A stretch of DNA of 64,000 nucleotides, from assembly GCA_034436755.1 (NCBI GenBank), contig DAOTVB010000193.1, forward strand, positions 5,959 to 69,958, written 5' to 3'. The translations under genes and the position numbers were made by a program. Positions 26,846 to 34,849 of this stretch are shown here, piece after piece (positions within the stretch are counted from its first letter, which is position 1; each line of letters starts with the position of its first letter). The DNA comes from CAKZQX01 sp034436755 (GTDB taxonomy: Bacteria > Chloroflexota > Chloroflexia > Chloroflexales > Chloroflexaceae). The notes below the pieces were generated by a model. It was given only the letters and a program-made list of their open reading frames with translations, searched no databases and had not been told where the DNA came from.

Positions 26846-28867
26846 ATGGTCTCCGCCGAGTCTGTCCACCGTTACCCGCGCCTCCTCACCTGGTCGATTG
26901 AACTCTTCTGCACACTTATCGTACTACTGAGCAGCGTATACCTGGGCGCGGTACTCCTCCGCTCAGCCTGGGATCTCTTTGGGGTCGATTATGCGCTGGC
27001 CGAGTGGATACCCTTCCTGCGCGAAACGGTCGGCTGGGTCAGCACTATCGCCGATCAACCCCGCTTCGATGAGTTTATCACTCTGCTTCCCGCATTCACC
27101 TGGACGGCCCTGGCACTGCTGCTGGCGATTCTGCTGCGGAACGCCTTCCCCGTGGTGCGCACCAGTTCCCGTGGCATGCTGATTGAGTTTGGCGGCAACT
27201 GGCTGCCGATCCGTTGGGAAGATCTCCATACGATAAAAGTGACCAGTGATCTGTCGAATGAACGCTTTGTGTTGCTGGTGCAGCCGCGCAGCAAACAGCT
27301 TACCGGCTGGCATCTCTTCTACAGTCTGTTCTACTCGCTGGGGTTCCGGCCCGGCTTCCTGGTTACGTCACATATCAGCGACTTTGAGAAGCTGGTGAAG
27401 ACCACACTTGATGAGAGCCGGAGTGTGGCGCAGGCAAAAGACAATGTTCAGCCCGTCAATTTCAATGAGGCGGCCCAGTCACCTCTTTTTCGTATTCTGT
27501 TGAGCCCCGCTTCGTTTATTAGTCGGCGTGGTCCCGGCGAAACCACACCCGAAAACGAGGAGGCCCTTGATGCTGCTCGCGCCAGCGGCGAACCCGTGCA
27601 TGGGGTCTACCCGGCGCGGATTATGACGCTGATTAACTGGGGCGCGGTGCTGCTGGCGCTGCTGATGGTCTGGCACTATATCAGCTACTGGACCACATTC
27701 CTCGCGCTGGAGATCCCGGCACTGCGGGATGTCGGCTTCTTCCGGGGCGCGTTGACCCCGGCAGCCCTGGCCGATCTGGCAAGTTACTATCCCGAGCGGC
27801 CAATGCCCCTCCTGGGTACACCGGGGCTGCCCAATCTCCCGGCCCCGCTCTGGCTGCTGCTCGCGGCTCATCTGATGGTGCTCTTTGTGCTGGGAGTGCT
27901 GGCGGTGTTACGCAACCTGCTGCCACGCGTGGAAATCCGCCCCGAAGGGCTGGCGGTGCGCGTCATCGGCGGCTGGATTCCCACCCAGACACGCTGGAAA
28001 ATGATTCCCTGGAAACAGTTTGCGGCAATTAAGGCGACCGAGTTTTCCGAGGAGAGCCAGATTCTGCTGCTCCAGACCCGTACCGCAGTTCTACCCGCCA
28101 GTTACCGGGTCAACAGCCTGATCTACGACGGCAGCTTCAAAACCGGCCTGCTCGTCACTTCGGCTATGAGCAACTTCGAGTACATTATGCAGCAGGTGCT
28201 GGTCGCCGTCTCGCAACTGGAAGATCTGCGCGAACAGGAGGCCGAGTCACGCGGTGTCAGCCCCCCCGATCCGGTGCTGCAGCAAGACGCCCACTCCTGG
28301 CTGCTCTGGATGACTTTTAAACCACGCTCGGCCATCCAGGATCTGGTTGATGTTGTCTGTGCCGAAACTAATCCGAGCCAGATGGAAACAGGCTGGCTGC
28401 GCCGGGCGGCACTGCCGATGTTCTGGGTAGCGCTACTCCCGGTGTTGATCTTCCTGACCAATGGCCTGCTGTTGACCGGTCACATCCCCGGCATCGGACT
28501 GATTCTCGGCCTGCTGCTGCTCTGGTTTATCGGGATGCTGGAGTGGCCGCTGATCAGCCTGCTCGCCATCCTGCTGGACGATACAACCGGCGGCGGCGAA
28601 GAGGGCTATCGTGCGCTCTACCTCTACCCGACGACGCAACTCCCACGGGTGTTACCGCTTATCGCCGGGCTGGTCTTGCTGGCGGTCGGATGGCCGGCCC
28701 TGGCAATCCTGGCCTGGATGGTAGCAATCGGCATGTCCGGCTGGCTCAGTGCAAACCTGTGGGACCGGCTCTACGGATGGAAGGGCAGCCAGCTTATCCT
28801 GGGCGGGTTGATGCCCGTGGTCTGGCAACTGCTGGTTCTGCTGATCTACGCGCTGGTGCAGCGTTAG
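26846..28867 (+). CDS. Large membrane protein of unknown function with two PH-like repeats
   Basis: A 673-aa protein with about nine hydrophobic segments. Internal similarity suggests a duplication. GNWLPIRWEDLHTIKVT...FVLLVQPRSKQLTGWHLFYSLFYSLGFRPGFLVTSHISDFEKL in the first half parallels GGWIPTQTRWKMIPWKQFAAIKAT...ILLLQTRTAVLPASYRVNSLIYDGSFKTGLLVTSAMSNFEYI in the second. Each copy follows a membrane helix pair and resembles a PH-like beta-domain. The C-terminal third is three to four more helices. Cotranscription with xseAB is likely from the 12-nt spacing, but no functional link is known. Confidence 0.7.
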   Translation: MVSAESVHRYPRLLTWSIELFCTLIVLLSSVYLGAVLLRSAWDLFGVDYALAEWIPFLRETVGWVSTIADQPRFDEFITLLPAFTWTALALLLAILLRNAFPVVRTSSRGMLIEFGGNWLPIRWEDLHTIKVTSDLSNERFVLLVQPRSKQLTGWHLFYSLFYSLGFRPGFLVTSHISDFEKLVKTTLDESRSVAQAKDNVQPVNFNEAAQSPLFRILLSPASFISRRGPGETTPENEEALDAARASGEPVHGVYPARIMTLINWGAVLLALLMVWHYISYWTTFLALEIPALRDVGFFRGALTPAALADLASYYPERPMPLLGTPGLPNLPAPLWLLLAAHLMVLFVLGVLAVLRNLLPRVEIRPEGLAVRVIGGWIPTQTRWKMIPWKQFAAIKATEFSEESQILLLQTRTAVLPASYRVNSLIYDGSFKTGLLVTSAMSNFEYIMQQVLVAVSQLEDLREQEAESRGVSPPDPVLQQDAHSWLLWMTFKPRSAIQDLVDVVCAETNPSQMETGWLRRAALPMFWVALLPVLIFLTNGLLLTGHIPGIGLILGLLLLWFIGMLEWPLISLLAILLDDTTGGGEEGYRALYLYPTTQLPRVLPLIAGLVLLAVGWPALAILAWMVAIGMSGWLSANLWDRLYGWKGSQLILGGLMPVVWQLLVLLIYALVQR

Positions 28868-28910
28868 GCACAATACCTTTCACATAGCAGAACCTGCGCG
28901 ATAGCGTTGC

Positions 28911-28970
28911 AAATCGGGCATTTGCTCCAATGCAGAACGGTTCCACCTGCGGCAGCATGGAATTGCCGAC
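28911..28970. repeat. MITE relic (left half)
   Basis: Carries words of the family's left arm: GCAAATCGGGCATTTGC and CCACCTGCGGCAGCATGG. Both termini and the central hairpin are gone. Confidence 0.5.
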
Positions 28971-28984
28971 AGCGATAGGCTGTT

Positions 28985-29035
28985 AACCTCCTGCAAGTTT
29001 AATCCGAAATGGATAAACCTGCAGGAGGTTTTTGC
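28985..29035 (+). terminator. Intrinsic terminator
   Basis: Stem AACCTCCTGCA / TGCAGGAGGTT, extended inwards by GTTTA / TAAAC, followed by TTTTTGC. It ends the xseA-xseB-membrane protein transcript. Confidence 0.8.
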
Positions 29036-29160
29036 ATGTTCAAAACTAACCTGGTTGATCTGCTACCGTCCGCCTGCCACACCCGGACGCGCCCTTGCAG
29101 GTTGTGCGCAAACATCCTACAATGTGTCGTAGGATTGTGACGGCCAGGAGAGAGACGACC

Positions 29161-29724
29161 ATGCCGATCATCGTCAATCAAGTAGATCCTGCGCTCCTGC
29201 AGCAACGACCACCGCGTCCGCTACCGCCGCTGCTACTGCTAAACCTGCTGGGTGAATATCTGATCGAGGTACCCCTCAAAACCTACATCGACTCCGTGGT
29301 AATTGGGAGCCTGGTTGGAGCGATTGCGATGGCGTTACTGCATGTGGGGCCACTGCTCTGGATCCTCCTCGGCCTGATTCTGCTGACCCATCTGGCAACT
29401 GCGGCGTGGAAACTGGGCAAAAAGATCCGGGAGGATATGGTGCTGCTCAAGTATGGCATTGTTGTACGCGCGCATGTCTTGCATCTGCGTCCGCAGTACA
29501 ATGAGCAGGGCCAACCCGCCGGGGCGCTGCTGGACTGTGCCATTCCTACCCGCCGCCGCCGGACTTCGGTCGGCAGCGTCTGGCTGGCCGACACGACCGA
29601 GGCGACCCGCCTGGCAAAGCAGGGGCGGGTGCGGGTTATCTGCCTGGTGCGCGCTCCCGGTACCTGGCGGCTCATGGAGAGTACCGGCCCGGAGTTTCGC
29701 TATGGCCTGATCGAGGAGAATTGA
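29161..29724 (+). CDS. Small membrane protein of unknown function
   Basis: A 187-aa protein with two adjacent hydrophobic helices (about residues 42-80) and a C-terminal cytoplasmic-looking beta-rich domain (MVLLKYGIVVRAHVLHLRPQYNEQGQPAGALLDCAIP...RVRVICLVRAPGTWRLMESTGPEFRYG). AGGAGAG lies 8 nt before the chosen ATG. I do not recognise the family. It stands between a terminator and a MITE copy, so it is probably monocistronic. Confidence 0.65.
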   Translation: MPIIVNQVDPALLQQRPPRPLPPLLLLNLLGEYLIEVPLKTYIDSVVIGSLVGAIAMALLHVGPLLWILLGLILLTHLATAAWKLGKKIREDMVLLKYGIVVRAHVLHLRPQYNEQGQPAGALLDCAIPTRRRRTSVGSVWLADTTEATRLAKQGRVRVICLVRAPGTWRLMESTGPEFRYGLIEEN

Positions 29725-29728
29725 GCAT

Positions 29729-29920
29729 GCACAAGCGTGCTTTCACCCGATGGAAGTCTGATCCACCTGCGGCAGCATGGTACGTTTTTTATCTTTTTCA
29801 CAAAAAATTCACGTTGTGAATTTTTTGTGAAAAAGCATGGAGTCTTCCGCCCTGCCGGAGACGAATCGGGTCGTTCATCCAGATGAACACCTGATTTGGA
29901 ACCGACCGCGTAAGTCCGGT
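29729..29920. repeat. MITE copy E
   Basis: Right terminus ACCGCGTAAGTCCGGT is clear; the left terminus is lost. The arms (CACCTGCGGCAGCATGGTAC left, CGCCCTGCCGGAG right) and the central hairpin (stem core CACAAAAAATTCAC) are intact. It separates two convergent genes and its hairpin may serve as their terminator. Confidence 0.75.
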
Positions 29921-29923
29921 CAT

Positions 29924-31609
29924 TCATCGTACCAGTTGCTGCGCCTCGCTTAACATCATCCCGTCGATCAGCAGTTCCACCGGGGCATGATCATCGGTAA
30001 AGGGCTGGAAATGCGCATGGTGCGGCGTAAACTCGCGCACCGGCCCCTGACCCTGCGTGAGCGCCCAATCCATCACCACCTGTAGCGCGGGCACTTCGAT
30101 CTGGACCGCATTCGCGGTAAAGTTTGCCACCCCATCACCCACCGGGCGATTCACCCCGACCAGGATCGTGCTTGCGCCGCTGGGCGTATCGATCATAAAC
30201 ACCTGCGGGAAGACGGCCAGCATAGTCGATCCCAGCGCATTGACCAGCCGATCATCCCCACTCGGCGGTATCCCGGCATTGACAACGGCCACGCCATCCG
30301 GGGTGAGATGGGCCTTGACCTCGCGGAAGAACTCCAGCGTGGTCAGGTGAAACGGGATGTAGGGCTGATGGTAGGCATCCATCCCGATCAGATCATAGGT
30401 CTGATCGGTGGTCTCCAGCCAGTAGCGCGCATCCTGCGTATGCGCGTTGTAGTTGGGATAGGCCGGACTCCCCGCCTCCAGGTCAAAATATTCCCGCCCC
30501 AGTTGCGTAATGCGCGGGTCAATCTCGACCCCATCGACCCGCGACTCTGTGCCATAGATCGCCAGGAACTGCTTGGGAATAGTACCCGCCGCCGAGCCTA
30601 GCAGCGCCATGCTGGTCACCGACTCCGGGTCGCGCTCGGGATAGAAGTAGGGCGCAACCGCGAAATAGTCCCACGGTCCCCCGCCGGTCAGCAGATCCAC
30701 CGGATCGCCGGTCTCCCGGTAGCGCGTGCGGTAGGAAGAGTGGATCGCCTGGCCCTCGTTGAGCAGCAGGTTGATCCGCCGGTCCAGGCTGCCATCGCTG
30801 AAGGTGATGCGCTGCTCGGCAACCTGAATATAGTTATAGCGCGACTCGGTCTCAAAGAGCAGCGTGCAGCGGTAGCAGTCCGCCGACTTGATCTGCTCCG
30901 TGGTCAGGAGCGTGTAGGCCGCCAACCCCATCACAATCAGCAGCATCAGGCCATAGCGCAGATCGCGCAGCCCGATAATCCCCAGGAGCAGCAGAAACCC
31001 GGCGAAGAGATAGACCGTGCGTTCCGTGCCAATGGTGGGAATAATCACCAGCACTGTCAGAAATGTACCGACAATTGAGCCCAGTGTGGAGAGTGCCGAG
31101 ATTGAGCCAACCGTGCGACCCGCCGCTGCAATACCCTCGGACATGCGATGGATCTGAAGGCGCACCGCAAAGGGGCCAACCATCGCCATCAGGATCACCG
31201 GGGCGGCAAACAGCAGGATCACGCCAATCAGCGCGGCAATAAAGCTACCCGCCGCAATGCTGCTGAGTGACTGCTGCGCCAGGCGCAAAATGGGGCGCGC
31301 CAGCAGGGGGATAAAACCACAGAGCAACCCGGCCCAGGCGATCAGCCGGTAGAGCACCCGCTCATCGGGGTGCCGGTCGGCCAGCAGCCCACCCAGCCGG
31401 TAGCCAATCGCCAGGTAGGCCAGCGTCATCCCGATGACCACGGCCCAGATTGGCTGCGAGGTACCAAAAAATGGTGCAAGCAGCCGGGGCATCACCATCT
31501 CAACACCGAGCGTGCCAATACCTGCCAGGAAAACCACCAGCAGCAGGAAGACATTCGAATCGGTCCTGGGTGTTTTTTTCGTTGATTTTACTGTCAAAGT
31601 TTGCGCCAT
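29924..31609 (-). CDS. Membrane-fused spermidine synthase-like protein
   Basis: A 561-aa protein. The first 200-220 residues form six to seven transmembrane helices (FLLLVVFLAGIGTLGVEMVMPRLLAPFFGTSQPIWAVVIGMTLAYLAIGYRLGG). The C-terminal domain is a Rossmann methyltransferase fold of the polyamine-synthase type: MALLGSAAGTIPKQFLAIYG (motif I), VDGVEIDPRITQLGREYF, and YDLIGMDAYHQPYIPFHLTTLEFF in the position of the usual DxxDP. The glycine motif and the catalytic D are somewhat altered, so aminopropyl transfer is uncertain. The ATG at 31609 starts the family-like N-terminus; an upstream in-frame start has no support. Confidence 0.8.
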   Translation of the reverse strand: MAQTLTVKSTKKTPRTDSNVFLLLVVFLAGIGTLGVEMVMPRLLAPFFGTSQPIWAVVIGMTLAYLAIGYRLGGLLADRHPDERVLYRLIAWAGLLCGFIPLLARPILRLAQQSLSSIAAGSFIAALIGVILLFAAPVILMAMVGPFAVRLQIHRMSEGIAAAGRTVGSISALSTLGSIVGTFLTVLVIIPTIGTERTVYLFAGFLLLLGIIGLRDLRYGLMLLIVMGLAAYTLLTTEQIKSADCYRCTLLFETESRYNYIQVAEQRITFSDGSLDRRINLLLNEGQAIHSSYRTRYRETGDPVDLLTGGGPWDYFAVAPYFYPERDPESVTSMALLGSAAGTIPKQFLAIYGTESRVDGVEIDPRITQLGREYFDLEAGSPAYPNYNAHTQDARYWLETTDQTYDLIGMDAYHQPYIPFHLTTLEFFREVKAHLTPDGVAVVNAGIPPSGDDRLVNALGSTMLAVFPQVFMIDTPSGASTILVGVNRPVGDGVANFTANAVQIEVPALQVVMDWALTQGQGPVREFTPHHAHFQPFTDDHAPVELLIDGMMLSEAQQLVR

Positions 31610-31649
31610 AGCGTGAAGGATTATAGAGAGAACAGCAAGCAAAGCAACG

Positions 31650-31705
31650 CAGAACAGAGCGCACCGGGCGTGGTGCCGGGGGGAATGGGGTGGGGCTCTG
31701 TTCTG
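31650..31705 (-). terminator. Inverted repeat after yggT
   Basis: Arms CAGAACAGAGC and GCTCTGTTCTG, with an inner GCACC / GGTGC hairpin. It lies between yggT and the downstream gene on the same strand. No T-tract was seen, so its role as terminator is moderate. Confidence 0.45.
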
Positions 31706-31727
31706 GGTTTATCGTCTCATTCTCGCG

Positions 31728-31976
31728 CTAGAGTGCCTGAAGCAGTAGCCGCGAGATCATACTCAGCAGGAGAATCGCCACAATCGGCGAGATATCAATC
31801 ATTCCAATATTGGGCATAATACTGCGAATCGGCCCCAGAATTGGCTCAGTCAGTTCACGGAGCACCTGCGAGATCCGCATATTGCCCGTCGGGTCGATCC
31901 AGGAGAGCAGCACGCGCCCCAGGATGAGCATCGAGAGAATGTTAAACAGCAGCGCGATGAAGTTCTGTACAACCAT
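31728..31976 (-). CDS. yggT: YggT-family membrane protein
   Basis: An 82-aa protein with two membrane helices (FIALLFNILSMLILGRVLLSW and ISPIVAILLLSMISRLLLQAL) and the conserved loop VLRELTEPILGPIRSIMP, typical of YggT. Homologues are linked to osmotic stress and to division/cell-shape gene clusters, but the function is not settled. It lies 69 nt downstream of hisD on the same strand. Confidence 0.9.
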   Translation of the reverse strand: MVVQNFIALLFNILSMLILGRVLLSWIDPTGNMRISQVLRELTEPILGPIRSIMPNIGMIDISPIVAILLLSMISRLLLQAL

Positions 31977-32045
31977 CTTCCTCTACCCTTATCTTCTTGT
32001 TATGCATATGACATACGGTGAATGTATTATAACATGCACCAACCA

Positions 32046-33347
32046 TCATCCGGCGTGATCCTGATCCTCCAGGCGGGCACGCACCGCCGCAGCGTGGGCC
32101 AGCAACCCCTCCGCCTCGGCCAGGCGGGCAGCCGCAGGACCGATACGCCTGAGTGCCGCGGCATTCATCCCGACCAGCGAGATAACTTTCCGAAAGTCAT
32201 CCACATTCACCGGCGAGGCATACCGCGCGGTCCCTTCCGTGGGCATAATGTGCGATGGCCCGGCCACATAATCCCCCAGCACCTCAAACGAGCGTTCGCC
32301 CAGGAAGACCCCGCCGGCATTGCGTACCCGCCCGACCTGGTCCCAGGGATCATCTATCAGCAGACAGAGATGCTCCGGCCCGTAGGCATTCGCCAGCTCA
32401 AACGCGGTCTCCATGTCCGGCACCAGCACAATACCACCCCGTTGCTCAACGGCTTCGCGGGCAGCCCGGGCATTGCTCTCGGGCAGGTGGGCCAGTTGGC
32501 GTTCCGCTTCGGCCTGCACTGCCTCCGCCAGCTCTGCCGACGGCGTCAGGAGGATGGCGCTGGCAAGGACATGTTCGGCCTGCGCCAGCATGTCTGCCGC
32601 CACATAGCGCGGGTCGGCCTGCGCATCGGCAATCAGCAATGTCTCGGTGGGACCGGCCAGGCTCTCGATACCGACGGTGCCAAAGACGGCCTTCTTCGCC
32701 AGCGTTACAAACTGGTTGCCCGGCCCGGCGATCTTATCCACCCGGGGCAGGCTGGCTGTCCCGTAGGCAAGTGCGGCAATCGCTTGCGCACCTCCCAGGG
32801 CGAAGAGTTGCGTAACCCCGGCAACATGGGCCGCCGCCATGACAATCGCGGCCGGTTCACCCGTCGCGCGTTGTGGGGGGGAACAGGCGATAATCTCCGT
32901 AACCCCGGCTACCCACGCAGGGATGGCCGCATGCAGCAGCGATGACGGCAACGGAGCGGTGCCGCCCGGCACATAGATTCCCACCCGCTCCAAAGGTATG
33001 ACCAGTTGACCCAGTGCTCCTTCGACGCTGAAATCAACCCAGGTGTTGCGCGCCTGCCGCAGATGAAAGCGCTCTAACTCGGCGGCGGCCAGGTGCAGTG
33101 CCTCCAGCAGCGCCGGATCGAGTGCCGCTGCCGCCGCTGCCAGCCGCTCACGGGGTACGGCGAAACGCTCCAGGGTTACGCCGTCGAGTTGCCGGGTCCA
33201 CTCGCGCAACGCGGTATCGCCGCGACTCCGCACATCGCGGATGATCTGCGTTACGGTCTGCGCGGCGGCTTCATCTTCGTCCAGCGGCACACGGCACAGG
33301 ATGCCTGCCTGTGCTGCGGCAATATCACGAATAATTGGTATGGTCAT
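32046..33347 (-). CDS. hisD: Histidinol dehydrogenase
   Basis: Zn-dependent, two-step oxidation of histidinol to histidine, the last steps of the pathway. The 433-aa protein has VGIYVPGGTAPLPSSLLH, FALGGAQAIAALAYGT, DKIAGPGNQFVTLAKK, GIESLAGPTETLLIAD, AYGPEHLCLL, YVAGPSHIMPTEGTARY and the C-terminal EAEGLLAHAAAVRARLE; these include the zinc and catalytic Glu/His positions. It is isolated from other his genes in this window. Confidence 0.95.
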   Translation of the reverse strand: MTIPIIRDIAAAQAGILCRVPLDEDEAAAQTVTQIIRDVRSRGDTALREWTRQLDGVTLERFAVPRERLAAAAAALDPALLEALHLAAAELERFHLRQARNTWVDFSVEGALGQLVIPLERVGIYVPGGTAPLPSSLLHAAIPAWVAGVTEIIACSPPQRATGEPAAIVMAAAHVAGVTQLFALGGAQAIAALAYGTASLPRVDKIAGPGNQFVTLAKKAVFGTVGIESLAGPTETLLIADAQADPRYVAADMLAQAEHVLASAILLTPSAELAEAVQAEAERQLAHLPESNARAAREAVEQRGGIVLVPDMETAFELANAYGPEHLCLLIDDPWDQVGRVRNAGGVFLGERSFEVLGDYVAGPSHIMPTEGTARYASPVNVDDFRKVISLVGMNAAALRRIGPAAARLAEAEGLLAHAAAVRARLEDQDHAG

Positions 33348-33365
33348 GCAACATCCTCTCCCTTA

Positions 33366-33381
33366 ACATGCGTTACGCGGT
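33366..33381. repeat. Solo MITE terminus
   Basis: ACATGCGTTACGCGGT matches 14 of 16 positions of the MITE left terminus, with no partner end within 250 bp. It lies just upstream of hisD and is probably a remnant of excision or deletion. Confidence 0.45.
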
Positions 33382-33624
33382 CACTTACCGTTCACCATTC
33401 GCTCTATTATAGCAGTGCCGGCATCATTGACAGTCATCACGCTCTTGCGTATGATACCGTGTACGATACAGGATTGGCGCAGTCGGTGGTGCAATCTCGC
33501 GGTGAAACTGACCTGAGGCGATAGTTCCCCGGCTATGTAGAACCTGTGTCGGTTGCTATCACCGAACTGGTGACACAGAAACGCTTGTACGGTGCATACC
33601 GTGTCAAATGGAGAATCAACAAAC

Positions 33625-34602
33625 ATGAACAGATCCGGCAGACAACTATGGCGCTGGGTATCCGGTACTCTGATCCTGATGCTGCTCCTGGTTGCAGCAC
33701 CCGCACCCACGGCACGCGCCCAGGATGTCCTGACCTATTTCTACTTCCCCCAGACAGGGCACTACCTGGGAGGGGCATTTCGTTCGTTCTGGGAGCAGAA
33801 TGGCGGTGTGGACATTTTTGGCTACCCCATCACCGATGAGTATATCCGCAACAGCGACGGCAAGCTGGTGCAGTATTTCGAGCGCGCGCGCTTTGAACTG
33901 AGTGTGATAAATAACCAGGCCGTCGTCGAACTGGGATTGCTGGGACGCGAGTATCTGCAACTGCGTGGGGATATTATCACACCCATTGCCCCCTTCCCCA
34001 GTACAGCCAATCGGCGCTACTTCCCGGAGACCGGCCACAGCGTTCAGGGTGCGTTCAAGGCTTTCTGGGAGCGCAATGGTGGGATGGGCATCCTGGGCTA
34101 TCCGGTCAGCGAGGAGGCCGTCGAACGTTTTCCTGATGGCGCGCTACGGGTTGTGCAATATTTTGAGCGGGTTCGGCTTGAATTGCACGGCAACCGGGTG
34201 TTGATCGGTCGCCTGGGAGCAGTCCTGGCTCCCTGCCAACTGACGCCGCCGCTGCCACCCAATAACCCACCAACCCAGCCCCGGGCTGAAGGCGATAGCA
34301 GTGGTTGCCCCAACCCAATTCCGGTGGCCTACGGGCGGGTCTTCCCGCAGTTTAGCGCACCCGGTACGGTGCTGGGGTTTGAGGCACGCGGCTACATCCC
34401 CGGCGAAACAATCAGCCTCTGGCTCAACCTGCCGGATCAGTCGGTGCGCGAACTGCCCTACACCGCCGTTGCGGCTGAAGACGGCGCGCTGCTGATCGGC
34501 TTCCGCACGCTGGCAACCGACCCGGCCGGCCAGTGGAGCATCGTCGGGCGTGGCGTGACGAGTAATCGCCAGGTAGTAGGTATCTTCTTTGTGCAACGCT
34601 AA
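33625..34602 (+). CDS. Secreted protein with two FP-TGH-FWEQNGG-GYP repeats
   Basis: A 325-aa protein with a clear signal peptide (LWRWVSGTLILMLLLVAAPAPTARAQ). Two repeats follow: YFYFPQTGHYLGGAFRSFWEQ with FGYPITDE and YF-ERARFEL, then RYFPETGHSVQGAFKAFWERNG with LGYPVSEE and YFERVRLEL. After a Pro/Asn-rich linker (about 205-225) a C-terminal beta-domain begins at FSAPGTVLGFEARGYIPGETISLWL. The repeats resemble LGFP-type cell-surface modules that are expanded in Chloroflexota; binding partner unknown. Monocistronic, with a hairpin after it. Confidence 0.78.
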   Translation: MNRSGRQLWRWVSGTLILMLLLVAAPAPTARAQDVLTYFYFPQTGHYLGGAFRSFWEQNGGVDIFGYPITDEYIRNSDGKLVQYFERARFELSVINNQAVVELGLLGREYLQLRGDIITPIAPFPSTANRRYFPETGHSVQGAFKAFWERNGGMGILGYPVSEEAVERFPDGALRVVQYFERVRLELHGNRVLIGRLGAVLAPCQLTPPLPPNNPPTQPRAEGDSSGCPNPIPVAYGRVFPQFSAPGTVLGFEARGYIPGETISLWLNLPDQSVRELPYTAVAAEDGALLIGFRTLATDPAGQWSIVGRGVTSNRQVVGIFFVQR

Positions 34603-34672
34603 GCGCAGGGAGCGTTGGACCGGTCATTTTGTACAATCAATGCGGTAGAACGTCCGGTAACCATGCAGCGAG

Positions 34673-34714
34673 CCGCGGCGCAGCAACCTGAAACAACTCC
34701 TCGCTGCGCCGCGG
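34673..34714 (+). terminator. 12-bp inverted repeat after the secreted protein gene
   Basis: Arms CCGCGGCGCAGC and GCTGCGCCGCGG, 18-nt loop, lying 70 nt after the stop. It lacks a strong T-tract. Confidence 0.5.
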
Positions 34715-34849
34715 GGTTATCCTTACCCAGAATTGGGCTGTTATGCCATATCGTACATTTCAGCATCCCACGCTGCACCTTGCAAACCCGCATGGATGTT
34801 ATAACCATCAACCAGATAGACACGATGATAAAACCAGGGAGAACTAACG

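Noticed and set aside
29924..31609. True spermidine synthase (speE)
   Set aside because: The glycine loop and the DxxDP catalytic motif are altered and no speD or other polyamine gene is near, so only a family-level name is given.
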